From Perkinsus olseni (Eukaryota; Perkinsozoa; Perkinsida; Perkinsidae): DNA of 64,000 bases. The notes below the pieces were generated by a model that saw only the letters and a program-made list of their open reading frames with translations, had not been told where the DNA came from and searched no databases. Of this stretch, positions 34,448 to 44,551 are shown piece after piece (within the stretch, counting starts at the first letter, position 1; each line of letters opens with the position of its first letter). Where the stretch lies: positions 1 to 64,000 of the forward strand of contig JABANP010000150.1 of NCBI GenBank assembly GCA_013115135.1, read 5' to 3'. The position numbers and the translations under genes are program-made.

Positions 34448-35102
34448 TTACTCTTGGTCGAACTCCTCCACGCTCCCATTCTCTCGAGCTAGGCTCAATG
34501 CCGCGGCCATGTTGCCATTAACGAAGGACTTGATCCAGTCGTCTTCATCCTGGTACCCCTCAGGAGGGGTTGTCTCAATGAGATTAATCAGAGCTACACA
34601 CTGAACGTAACCATCCGTCAAAGGGATGCTTTCCAGGATTCTCCTCTTCAAGTGAGCGAAAGGAAAGACTTTAGCGAATGTGCGGTCGATATGCCTCGTC
34701 CGCCCCTGGGCTACTCCTGCGCGCGCATCACCTTCTGTGTATGTGATTCGGGCCATACTACCGTTTGTCCTGAAGTTGGCACGCTCAGTGTTACCCGTGA
34801 AAGCTGATGACGATGAATATCACCGGTAAGCGAATGAGTTTTGTGCGAGGTCTCATCCTCCCAGAAAATCTCCCTAATGAAGCCGTCAAACCCTTGAAAC
34901 TGTTGGAGCACGTTCAAGATGGTATCTGGATACCTTGCCGTGCATTGGTCATTGCTAGCCTCTATCTGCGACACATACCGCTGTAATCAAGCTCACATTG
35001 TCGATTTCGTACCTGCCGTTGACGCTGAACGGTGGTCGGCAAGGCCATCGCTGAGGACAGGCCCGAGTGGAAGATCAGAGAGTACGCGAAGAAGGCTACC
35101 AT
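34448..35102 (-). CDS. Small secreted protein (intact copy), unknown function
   Basis: Exons 35013-35102, 34824-34980 and 34448-34803 join to 200 residues. The first exon is a signal peptide (MVAFFAYSLIFHSGLSSAMA). The mature part holds RYVSQIEASNDQCTARYPDT, FDGFIREIFWED, then FAKVFPFAHLKRRI and CVALINLIETTPPEGYQDED. The second intron (34804-34823) would be only 20 bases, GT...AG, and is needed to keep the frame; the degenerate paralogue has a matching 17-base gap. Intron 1 is 29 bases. No known family. Probably secreted. Confidence 0.65.
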
Positions 35103-37010
35103 GATGATGGGGTGAATACTGATACGAACTCCGGTAGCGTTGGGTTCCCTCCTTCCCCAGCAGCATCTCACGTACGATAAACCTTTCCTGCTCCTTCGAA
35201 GAGGGCCTCTTTACGCCTTAATGCGGGGTTCAGCAGGCATGGAATGCCTTTTGTTCGCTTTAAAAGCGCGCGGCACGCTGATCGATACATAATACGTGCG
35301 CGCATTTTCATACTGCCGTAGGGAGTGCGCTGTATGATTGCACTTTTCCTGGATGGCTCACGGATGAGTCCGGGCTATACGGTAGAGGACTTCGGGGTCA
35401 CGACGTTGACTCTTCACCAACCAGTTCCTCCGAGTCGGAGGCTCCGACTATTTCTGCTCGTCAATCTACCAGTGGAAGGAAACGGGCTCGTCGGATGTCT
35501 ATTATTGACGAAGATAAACGACGGGATCTGCTGCACGTCACTGCTGAGCCTATGGGTGGCCTTGGATTCGCTAGCCTGACCCTGACAAGGTCACCTTGTC
35601 TGAGCTGACCTCGCTCGAGATTCTCACCGTGAGAATCATACTCGCGTGAACTCGGAGATTTTGGTCCACAAGGACTCTGCCACCGTTCCTGAAAACCTCG
35701 AAGTACGATGGTCCGAGCTTGTTGATTCTATCGTGGTTGCATTCATGACTACTGGTCCAGGAGCACCGGCTAAGTTGCCACCCTGGTGAGAGACCAAGAC
35801 CAGGAGTCCTGGTTCATTTGGCGGGTGTGGGCGCCTGCCGTTAGGCTTGGCCTCGGCTCTATCAAGGTGGCATTTCTCCAGTCGGAAACTTCACCTGGGA
35901 AATATTACTCTGTGCACATGCACGGACTGTGGAAGAGAGCTGTGGCGTCAGCAGCCGTTTCGTCGCAACAGGCTGTTGCCAACAGCCCTGCCTGGAGCGC
36001 AGCAGCAGCTGACATGGTAAATCAGGATGATTACCGAATATACTTCGGAAGGTCCGTCAAACGGCCGGTACCTATCACTGATAGGCTATCAGGCTGATAG
36101 TGCCAACCAGGTAACATATGACACGTACCATACGTGACTTGTAGGAGTTATTGTACTGTACAAAAACTGAACAAGTTGTACACTATAGCGAGGAAGCGAG
36201 TTGATGAATCCACCTTGACAGTCATGACACCAACGGCCTTCCCATTGCGGCAGTCAAGGCTTGACTGCCGGAATGGGAAGGCTGTTGCGAACAATGTCTT
36301 CGGTATGTACCGCCAGCCACCGTTTTTGCTATCATGACAATCGTCGCAGCAAGCTCCAGCCCGCTGTTGGGTGGCGGCGTGCGAGTCTCTGAGCGCGTTA
36401 TGAAGCAGGCGAAACCGGCCAACTCGGAATTAAATCTCGAATGCTCTCGTTTGGGGACTGCCTTCGAACCTGCATCTTCCCATGCTTAGTACAACCTGCA
36501 TCTGTCGGTGATAGAGGGGCGTCGCCGTTATCTCTATCAATGACGACGCTGAGTCGAGCAAAGAGATTTCACGGGATTCCCTCCACCTAGAGACTATCAT
36601 CAGGCCCCGTGGTATTGGAAATCTGCGCCACTTTCGATGTTCTCAGTTTCCATTACAGCGTGATACCGGCCGGAGTGATGCCGTCGGTTAAGTCGAGTAT
36701 CACTCGTCGGGCTTCCTCTGGAGAAGCCCCGCTCGCGTTCCTCATAGCGAGCATCTCTTTCCCGCTGTCAGTGTCATTATCATACAATAGCGTTTATCCC
36801 AATGAATACTTATGCGAGCCCCGCTTTGATGGTGGCAGCAGATGGAAGTGCCTCTCGAATGAGCAGCACGGAGCTGAATGTGTTGCTGTAGCGACTGCCG
36901 ACCGGAAACGTCTTCACGGCTATTCGTATTCCCATGTCTCGACGGTGGATAAATATTCAGTCTATTGCGTTGGTCGGCTGCGTCGATTACTGTAATCTAT
37001 TCAAACCTCC
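35103..37010. other. Gene-poor stretch with coding remnants and a large palindrome
   Basis: Plus-strand remnants at about 35400-35580 (SSSESEAPTISARQSTSG...KRRDLLHVTAEPMGG) and 35670-35790 (VPENLEVRWSELVDSIVVAF) end in stops and do not join. A near-perfect palindrome lies at 36231-36287. No intact gene seen. Confidence 0.4.
36231..36287. repeat. 57-base near-perfect palindrome
   Basis: Arms of about 28 bases, core CTTCCCATTGCGGCAGTCAAG with its complement, with two mismatches and essentially no loop. Not inside a recognisable gene. Confidence 0.85.
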
Positions 37011-37544
37011 ATGGACCCTCTCAACGACGCCATGTTCCCCCCTCCCTCCTCTATCCACGGCGATCGATCACATCTCCAGTTGAAGTTAAGTCGATACTCG
37101 GCCGTCATCATACCAATAGGGGATTTTCTTCTGGGCATGGTACCACCCAACCTTCCCGAGACAAACCCACATCAATCTCATTTTCAGGGCCCTCCTCAAC
37201 GTCCTGTCTGGGAAGGTCCCCTTCGACCTCGGCCTGGTCAGCTTCGCTTTGATAATTCTCACCGGGGTTGTCGGGGCTACCGGCGATCAGCAATGGTACG
37301 ATCCACCTCTCCGTTGCCAGTCCGGATTCACAATTGCAGGACTCACAAGAAGGCTCGACGATATCGCCTTCTAATTTACCTCTCCCATGGCTTCCTTTCC
37401 TTCAACTACCTCCTGGGAGTCATCGTCGGCCGATCTCGTCTCGGTTTTGCGATCTACTGTGCTGTCTTCATGGCCATCTGGTGTGCCCTCATGATCGTCG
37501 TGGGAAGGATGGCGAGGGAATGTGAAAGATCTCTCGAGACTTGA
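37011..37544 (+). CDS. Multi-pass membrane protein, unknown
   Basis: The best reading uses two frames joined by an intron at about 37296-37340 (ATG|GTACGATCC...TTGCAG|G). It gives FFWAWYHPTF, LIFRALLNVL, LGLVSFALIILTGVVGATGD and, after the intron, KARRYRLLIYLSHGFLSFNY, LGFAIYCAVFMAIWCALMIV, ending RMARECERSLET. That is about three or four hydrophobic segments. The N-terminal exon from ATG 37011 is uncertain. No family recognised. Confidence 0.45.
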   Translation: MDPLNDAMFPPPSSIHGDRSHLQLKLSRYSAVIIPIGDFLLGMVPPNLPETNPHQSHFQGPPQRPVWEGPLRPRPGQLRFDNSHRGCRGYRRSAMVRSTSPLPVRIHNCRTHKKARRYRLLIYLSHGFLSFNYLLGVIVGRSRLGFAIYCAVFMAIWCALMIVVGRMARECERSLET

Positions 37545-37591
37545 ACGTTTCATTCCACTCGTCTCTGAGGTTTGGTTGAAAGATGACATGT

Positions 37592-37647
37592 GCAGGGATC
37601 GAACCGGGGGTCTTTCGGTTCTAGTTCGAGCCTTTACTACCGGTTCG
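37592..37647 (-). other. tRNA-like sequence upstream of eIF4E (antisense)
   Basis: The minus strand reads CCCCCGGTTCGATCCCTG (T-arm) preceded by GGTAGTAAAGG and an arm around CTAGAACCGAAAG. It ends just before the eIF4E ATG at 37650, so it is in the 5' leader or a 5' intron. Confidence 0.6.
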
Positions 37648-37649
37648 TT

Positions 37650-38849
37650 ATGGCAACTACGACAGACTCCTCGTCAATTGCCTCTGACGATCCCTCTGGC
37701 GTCCCCTTCTTCTCACTCGCTGATGAAGACTTCACCAGTAAGCTGCTAGAGGTCGCCGCAGATCAGGACATTCAAGACCAAATGCTCCAGTAGTTGCGAT
37801 TGGAGTGGTATGCAGTCTCACGCACGCCCTCAGGCAAAAGTGGGTTCTGTGGGAGCAGCTTCAGGCCAATCAGAAAGACAAGCCCAGCTGACTGGAAGGA
37901 TCTCTCTCGCTCCGTAAGATCGCTCATGCTACCCATCACCAGCCTCCTTCAACCTCAGATATGCGCCTTTGAAACCGTTGGAGAATTCTGGAGATACTGG
38001 CGTCACGTCCCTCAGCCCAGTGAGCTCTTCTCTGAGCCGGCAGGCTGCCGATTCGTTCGGGAGGGGTCGGGCGGAGGGCTCCGGGTCGTCGAAAGTAAGG
38101 CTCGGTGTGGTACGGACTCCCGATCGGTCCAGCTAGGTATGATGATATTCCGTGATGGTGTGACGCCGGAGTGGGAGCATCCCCTCAACGCTGTTGGCGG
38201 ACATCTTCAATTCTCCTTGTCGCCTCATATCGGTGCCAAGCAGATTGACGAGTAAGCCTACCTTACTTCTTCCATCCGTAATATTGAATCAACAACAACA
38301 ATCAACTTTCAGTGGTTATTTCGTCCGTCAGAATATCGTATCTTTGGCCATGCTCTGTAGGTACTGGAATAACCTCGTCCTTGCAGTCGTCGGAGGATCC
38401 CTCGCCCCTCATGATATGGTCACCGGCCTTCGTCTATGTGACAAGCTGTGATAAGCAGCCTCTTGTCTCCCCCTCTTCATCACCATAAAAACTCTCTCAG
38501 ATTCTCCAAGCGCGGCGGGCCCAGCCATCAAGGATGCGTCCGTATCGAGCTGTGGTTCACAGAGGCCTCCGATGAGGGTAAGGTCGAGGCTCTGTGCAGC
38601 TCCGTGGAGAAGTGCATGATCACTCGTCTCGACGGTAAGGCTTCCTCCTCGCCTCGGCCGTTCTCAGCTGTTGATAGGCACTGTGGTGGACCCTTGCCCC
38701 AAGTACGATATAAAATATCACGGAGGCAAGCATTGAAGTTGCTATCAAGTTCGCAGCGGGACAAGTTGATAACACAAGTATTGAAGCCAGGCGTCGCGCC
38801 TGTTGTTATTCATCATTACGCTTCATCAAAGCACGTAAAGTTGAGTTAG
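37650..38849 (+). CDS. eIF4E-family cap-binding protein
   Basis: Exons 37650-37789, 37816-37913, 37959-38094, 38137-38251, 38361-38447 and 38501-38849 (a 33-base in-frame segment at 38635-38667 may be a further intron). It binds the mRNA 5' cap. Seen: KWVLWEQLQ (first cap Trp), FETVGEFWRYWRHV, FRDGVTPEWEHPLNAVGGHL (Trp-Glu pair of the cap pocket), NNLVLAVVGG and MVTGLRLC before the C-terminal strand RIELWF. The long insert LFSEPAGCRFVREGSGG and an extended C-terminus resemble the divergent eIF4E families of dinoflagellates. Intron 1 is only 26 bases. One extra base at CCC (about 37892) must be skipped to keep frame between QKDK and DWKDLSRS. Confidence 0.85.
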
Positions 38850-39394
38850 TGCCATACACGAATACGCTGTGATGCACTTGGAAATTGCCGCATGATATTT
38901 CCCCGTTCTATGAGCCGATACTGCAACTCAGAATCGATTTTTATGCGTGAATATGGTTTTCTAAAGTTGGGTCATTGAACACCTCCATCATCAACATCAT
39001 CGTGTATACACCATCCCGATCGTCCAGGAGAGCCCGCGAAGGTCTATGCCATGCAGATGTCTCTGTTGTGATGCACACAATCACCCCACGACTTACACAA
39101 GGTGCATCCTGTTGAAGGTTGGTCGTGAGCGGACCTCGTTGTTCCCCACAACAACTTGACTTTAACTCAACAACAAGACAAGAGACTACCGCCCTCTGCT
39201 ACGTTTGTTGATGGTATTGTACGCCGGGCTCGATCGTCGTCGTCTGCCAAGATGCCAATAAAACTCCCGAACACGAACGAACAACAGCGACTCACTTGGC
39301 TTGTTTGCGGCCTGGCATCGCTGCTAATGCTAGGGGACCCACCATGGCCACTTCTGAAGGGAAAGTAGCGCTCGCCCAAACGATCGATTTGGCC
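38850..39394. other. Intergenic, no gene recognised
   Basis: A 70-codon ORF at 39156 lacks motifs. Probably eIF4E 3' flank and convergent intergenic sequence. Confidence 0.4.
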
Positions 39395-40109
39395 CTACAT
39401 AGAACTCCCAGATTGTAATTCTGCAGGTTGTCGAATGGCGCTGTTGAGCTTAGCATCGATGAACTCTATCAGTTGATCAGTTTTCTGCAGACACTGAGCA
39501 GCATCGTCCCGCGCCTTCACCGCACGCTCGGCTTTTTCCTTTTGTTTTTCGATACACCTGAGAGCACACAATCATAACGAGACGATCATTTCGGTCGTCT
39601 CACGTCTCGAAGCCTTCCCGGGCATCAGCGACGCCGTTGAGCAATTTGGTGAGCTTCTTAGCTCTTGCTTCGGTTATGTACTCCCCTCCACGAGACTTTG
39701 TCTTGGACAGCCTGCCAAGATGAACTCAACTCCGTGGCGCCATTCAGCCTTACTCTTTTATTTCGCCGACCAGTTGTTGGTATCGACCCTCGGCCATCTG
39801 TAACGATTCCCGTGCGGCGCCTCCGAGGGTTTCCATTTCTCGCAAGGAGCGTCGGAAATCTGGGAGTGCGATCATCACTACGAAGACGAACGCCGTTTAT
39901 GCTCACTCGTCGGCTGCAACGGCAAATTCCACCTTCTCGGTGTTGGTAGAACCACTGGTGGGGAATTCTGTTGTCACCAGCGCCTTGGCGAGGGCCGTCA
40001 TGCGATGGACGTCCTCCGACCTAAGATACTCAGATTTGGGGTCGATTCGAAACTGGGATGAGTACGTGAGAGTGACGTATGCGTCGAGTATCGCTGGGGA
40101 CTGCTCCAT
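39395..40109 (-). CDS. Coiled-coil protein, unknown
   Basis: The start exon (from 40109) reads MEQSPAILDAYVTLTYSS...LRSEDVHRMTALAKALV. Further exons give LREMETLGGAARESLQMAEG, ITEARAKKLTKLLNGVADAR and KQKEKAERAVKARDDAAQCL with QPAELQSGSS near the stop (39395-39397). Heptad-like charge spacing suggests coiled coils. The first junction does not keep frame with the splice sites I can see, so the model is incomplete. No family recognised. Confidence 0.45.
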
Positions 40110-40321
40110 AGAGGTTGTTAACCTGATGGAGTTTTATAAAAAAGGCGGAGCGAAGCTGCCAGGGTAGTTTTCCTTCGACTGCAATTGATGAACACAAGAC
40201 GAGGAGAAAGGAGGGGTGAATGTATATTAATGGGTAGAGTGGAACAACGATAGACAGTAATGAACACAACACGGCTACGACAATTATGATGTTTACGAAA
40301 GCAACTACTGTAGGAGGTACG

Positions 40322-40401
40322 ACTCGATACTCCAGTAGGGAGGTTAAACGCACATACTTCCTTCGTGCAGAAGGTCCCTGGTTCTACCCCAGCCCGTAGC
40401 A
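40322..40401 (+). other. tRNA-like sequence, TIM44 3' flank
   Basis: TACTCCAGTAGGGAGG (A-box-like), GCAC...GTGC anticodon-arm pairing around ACTTCCTTC, and CCTGGTTCTACCCCAG (T-arm with four paired bases). The 5' acceptor strand is not clearly paired, so probably a tRNA-derived repeat rather than a working gene. Confidence 0.55.
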
Positions 40402-40599
40402 TAAATTAATAACAATAATTATTTAAATTCACCAGGGGCGCAGCAGCAGAGACCATCATAAACTAACGTCTTTTCCTTCTTCGTTTCGTCGTCACCTTCT
40501 CACCAGCAGGGCTGATTACCCAGGATGGCAATCTCTTGCATTCGCCACGGGAATTTAAGACCCTGAAAATGTTAATAATACCAGGTCCTTCCTAACGAA

Positions 40600-40683
40600 T
40601 TGGCGGAGCCCGCTCAGCCAAATCTAGAAAGTGGAGTTTTTACGGCACGCGAGGGTCCCCGGTTCGAATCCCGGTCCCGGCAT
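40600..40683 (+). other. tRNA-like sequence, TIM44 3' flank
   Basis: The strong 3' half CCCCGGTTCGAATCCCGG (perfect B-box GGTTCGAATCC) is followed by TCCCGGCA. The 5' half (GGCGGAGCCCGCTCAGCC) does not complete the acceptor stem. Confidence 0.55.
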
Positions 40684-40744
40684 TTTTCCGAAGAAATGAT
40701 TTTTGCGCATAACTCACGATGGCCACCTTGTCGGGAAGCTTCGC

Positions 40745-43662
40745 TTATTCTCCCGAGTTGCTGAGACATAGTGAGTCCGTTTGGTGTCCGAATTGGCTTC
40801 CTTTACGCTTTGGTCGGAGAGAAATAATCCGTACGCATGGACACTCGAAATGATGATCCGATTTGACATAATAAAGCTCCGCTCGCAAATAACAATCGCT
40901 CCACGGCCACCCCGCGTACAGGAGTGTTTGGTTCGGGGTGTTTCTGAACAGCCATTGCGTAGAAGACTTGTCGAATATCATCGATCGCTCCCTCCACGAC
41001 CTCGTCTGAACAACAACAACATCACAACAACGACGACACTGGAGGGCGCTGATCCCTTCTTACCCTTCTCATTACGAAGGCAGTTGATCTGCTGAGTGCT
41101 GAAGGTAAAGATAAAGCAAGGGGAGTCGACCTCTCCGCCAGACTTGGCACCCTTCAATTCCAAATCTTCCGGGCCCTGAACACCATAGCCGATCACTATA
41201 CCATCGGGAGCGCCTCAGCCGACCTGTAGAATTGTAGGGTCCAAACTGAGCTTCTGATTCTTCCTCGCTTCGATGGACGCGTTAACGGCGGCAAAGGCGG
41301 CCTCTCCACAGTGGAGTTTGAGATCTTCGGCGTCTCCCTGAGGCAGGAGAGGAATATCCTTCGCTGTGCGAGGATTATCTTCTCCCTCCACCAACCTCAA
41401 GGAACCACTTGATGAGGCTCGGCGCCACGACGTTCTCAACATCCTCCACCAGTTGGGAGAGTCGGAAATGAGGGTCTGTCTCCTTCATCTCTCGAATCGA
41501 CTGAGCTATCTCGGTCTCGCCAAATACCCTAAAATCAGCGGGAAGAATCGTCATACACAAAATGGTATTTAACGAACGCAGCGCGATCGAGGACTGCTCT
41601 CTCATCTCAACCACACTTGCAAAGACCACACCCGAAGCCGCAAACTTTCGAACGGGCTGTCTTTCGGGTTGCTCTTGGCGAGAAGTCTGTCAAATGGCCC
41701 CCAATCCATCAGAATTTTTCAGTATTCCTGCGAAGATACTCTTTCGTGGCGCGACGTAAGGATAGAATTTTTCCAATCATCGATTGGTAATTATCGTCGC
41801 ATGTGGATACTGATCAGCGTCAGCGGGCAACGGGCGGAAGCCCAGAGTGGAGTTTGGAAACTCACCTGTCGAGCATCGGGTTATCGAAGAATCCACCGAG
41901 GAATTTGGAGTCCTCAGAATCACTAGTGTTGAAGCCAAACCTCTCCCAAGTGGATCGCTGCTTGTCGGACACCACCAGAGCGTTGGCGTGGGGATGCTCG
42001 GGGATCGGTGCCGCCTGACCACAACATCATTAGGAACTCCCGTCGGCCAAGAGACGAAAATAGAAGCCCTGCAAAAGCGATGAGAACCATCTCTACTAAT
42101 GAGGGTGAACTATGGTGAGCGACACGAATGCGATCGCAAGCTGTGACCGGCAGACCCCTGCGGAAAACGGCATATTCAATAATTTTTCCCGATCACAGCG
42201 GAGCGTAGCATCTCCAAATTCAAGCATCGGATAACATCACGTCCGAGCCGACGTCGAAGTGCTTCTCCCGAGGACTCACGTCGGGGTCCTCCGCGGCTGC
42301 CTCTCGGATGGCCTCGTCTTTAGCTGCTTGGCGGGCCGCCTGAAAAGATACGTCGATGGGGACAGGAAGGATGGGAGGCGCACCTCTTGTGACCGATGGA
42401 ACTCCTCTTGTCGTTTGGCTGTGCCTTCCTTGCTTTCTTTAGTCATCATATTAACAAACGCTGTTGTACGGTCGAGAACCTGGTGGAGAAATGCACCTCG
42501 GGGGATCGAACCCGCGACCTTAGGGATAACTACCTTCACTCCAACCTTCTTAGCACTCTCTCCTGCCGACTTCATCCAATCAGGAACATGTACTAAAAGA
42601 AAGCTTATGACAGGCAGTCACCAAACAGTCGGCGTCCATAGTCGAAGTGACTCATCGTGCGTGCCAAAGAATCAGGAAAGACGCGCCAAAAATGAAGATA
42701 CTTCTGTGAAGGCCGAACCAACGAGCGAGAAAGTTGAACAACCACAGGGTCAGCTACCCGGACCACCGAAGCCACACAAACAACGATACCGAGACGACTA
42801 CGATCGCAATCCCGAAAGAATGCCATCTGAACGTGATGCCCTAGATGCTGTCATCGACGAGCCACTGCCATTGATACTCCTCCTCGCCGGTGCTCCCATC
42901 GACCCCCCATTACATTGGCTCAATCTCGATGGCTTGGCGGCGGTGCTGCCTTCCTTCGCCTCATCAGCGTGTGGCATCTGTTTCCGGAGCTCTTCAAAAA
43001 GATTCTTAGTACGCTGCCTGAGACAAGCATCGCCCCGTGATGGAAATACCCAGTACCCCTCCGCCAGTACTGTGCGTTCGACATGTGTTGCCGCATGGCC
43101 CTCATCTTAGCCTCCTGGGCCTCTGCACGCGTACGCAGCTGCTCACCTGGTATCAGATACCTGCATAGCAACACCAACGATCATCGTCACGCGCCACGAA
43201 ATTAGAGCTCCAACAGCCGGCCATCCCTGACCAAGCTAGGCAACACCTCCGCTGCGTGAGAGCGAATTATTCTTATCGGAAATGATAATCAGTGAAAGAC
43301 CACACGAGATCCGCGGCCCTGTTGTTCCGAACTCCGTCACTGCGCCACGAAATTATTACTACCCTCGTTTTCGTCTTGCTCATATCATCCAAGGCCTTCT
43401 TCAACTCAGGGTCGCTCTCGGCGTCTTTTCGAACTTGCTCCATGACCTGCGGATTGTAAAAAACGCCGGGAGGAATTGAACCCACGACCTAGGCAATGCT
43501 AGTCAGCCGCTCTACCTGTCGGATAAACGAGGACTCGTTTCGCCGAGGCATGACGAAGACTGGCGGCGACCGGGCGGTGCGACCAACTATTGCACTACTT
43601 GCGGCCAACTGACTTGCGAATGCCGCCGACCCAGACCGCATCATACAGGCCTTACTGAGCAT
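40745..43662 (-). CDS. TIM44: TIM44-like mitochondrial import motor subunit
   Basis: Many-exon gene. The first exon (43516-43662) is Arg/Ser-rich like a mitochondrial presequence (MLSKACMMRSGSAAFASQLA). Exon 2 (43363-43446) reads VRKDAESDPELKKALDDMSK. Later exons give SKEGTAKRQEEFHRSQ, AARQAAKDEAIREAAAEDPD, then the TIM44 core: ALVVSDKQRSTWERFGF, GGFFDNPMLDR, FGETEIAQSIREMKETDPHF, LVEDVENVVAPSLIKWFLE and EGAIDDIRQVFYAMAVQKHP. TIM44 tethers mtHsp70 to the TIM23 channel at the matrix face of the inner membrane. Two introns (43447-43515 and 42480-42533) are sense tRNA-like sequences and two others hold the M1 repeat. The 3' end is approximate. Confidence 0.75.
41742..41756 (+). repeat. M1 repeat, partial copy, TIM44 region
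   Basis: TTTCGTGGCGCGACG matches the consensus core with a two-base deletion. Confidence 0.5.
42487..42548 (-). other. tRNA-like element in TIM44 intron (sense)
   Basis: Intron 42480-42533 runs GTAGTTATCCCTAAGG...CGCGGGTTCGATCCCCCG...CCACCAG. The T-arm/B-box GGGTTCGATCCCC is strong; the D-arm is truncated at the donor. Flanking exons read GESAKKVGVK and VLDRTTAFVN. Confidence 0.75.
43185..43204 (-). repeat. M1 repeat, TIM44 intron region
   Basis: Exact complement of TAATTTCGTGGCGCGTGACG. Confidence 0.9.
43335..43354 (-). repeat. M1 repeat at a TIM44 intron donor
   Basis: Minus strand: exon ...ACGAGG then GTAGTAATAATTTCGTGGCG, so the repeat starts within eight bases of the donor GT (43362). 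Confidence 0.85.
43464..43530 (-). other. tRNA-like element forming TIM44 intron 1 (sense)
   Basis: Intron 43447-43515 starts at the D-loop: exon ...CCGACAG then GTAGAGCGGCTGACTAGC, with GTGGGTTCAATTCC (B-box) about 20 bases before the CCGCAG acceptor. CAGGTAGAGC is the usual D-arm sequence of tRNAs, here doubling as exon end and splice donor. Confidence 0.8.
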
Positions 43663-43826
43663 AATGGGGAGGAAAGAGAGGGAAGGAGGAGGAGGGAGAA
43701 AAAACAACAACTACCAGCAGCAAGTTCCCGATACAGCCAAGGGAGAATCTTAAACAACTACGCCAACTCAACCAGAGAATCTTTCAAGATACCATCAACC
43801 ATGATTCGACCGACCTCGGCCCTACC

Positions 43827-44454
43827 TCACCACCGAATTCTCTTCAGCTTCCGCAGGCCCCGCGCCACGGTCTGTGAGTATTTTTCTGACACCTCTAGCT
43901 TCGCCTCGTAGGCAAGCAAGACCCATTCAAACACTACTGCCGCCGCCGGGTGAATCATAGCCACATCAGAGGAGCTCGCCATCCCCCGACCTCGAAGATT
44001 CTCTATCACTTCCTGCATCGCTCCGTCGGACTTTTCTTCGCTTTTTTCAATTTTAGGAGCATACATCGCCATCTCCAAAATGAGCTCATCGCCGAGCCCC
44101 AGGAGCTCCTGTCTGAGGGTTTGCCAGGGCAGAAGTCGGTCAACTCCCCCAGAGGAGGATCGGCAGACATGAGACGACCAAATGCACCACCGGATGGGGC
44201 CTCGGCAAGGACTTGAGTTCTCTTAGATGATGCCTCTTGACGTTGCAGTTGACGGTGGATTCTACCGCGCGCCGCGAAATTGGACTGATCTCATCGGCTA
44301 TCGGAGGGGCGAGTTTGCCCAGTGATAGCAAAAGCGGTCTCGCGGGCATCTCGGAGGCAATTGGCGGGGAATCTTTTTGGATACTTTTGATGCACTCACG
44401 CATGCACATCACAGAGACATAAGATATTTCTGATAGCTCTGAAGGTTGGATCAC
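43827..44454 (-). CDS. Hypothetical protein exons
   Basis: A C-terminal exon reads WQTLRQELLGLGDELILEMA, APKIEKSEEKSDGAMQEVIE, HPAAAVVFEWVLLAYEAKLE and ends LRKLKRIRW with a stop at 43827. An upstream exon from about 44454 carries MPARPLLLSLGKLAPPIADEI. No family recognised; helical and charged. It may be a separate gene or the end of the LRR gene upstream. Confidence 0.4.
44265..44281 (-). repeat. M1 repeat, divergent copy
   Basis: Complement reads CAATTTCGCGGCGCGCGG, three or four differences from consensus. Confidence 0.5.
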
Positions 44455-44551
44455 AGCGGGTTGCCGCCACAGAGCGGGACAGGGGACTTTGTGTCGAAGA
44501 TCCGGCCGAACTGAGAATGAAAATTTCCATCAACAAAGCTGGCCACCCTTC

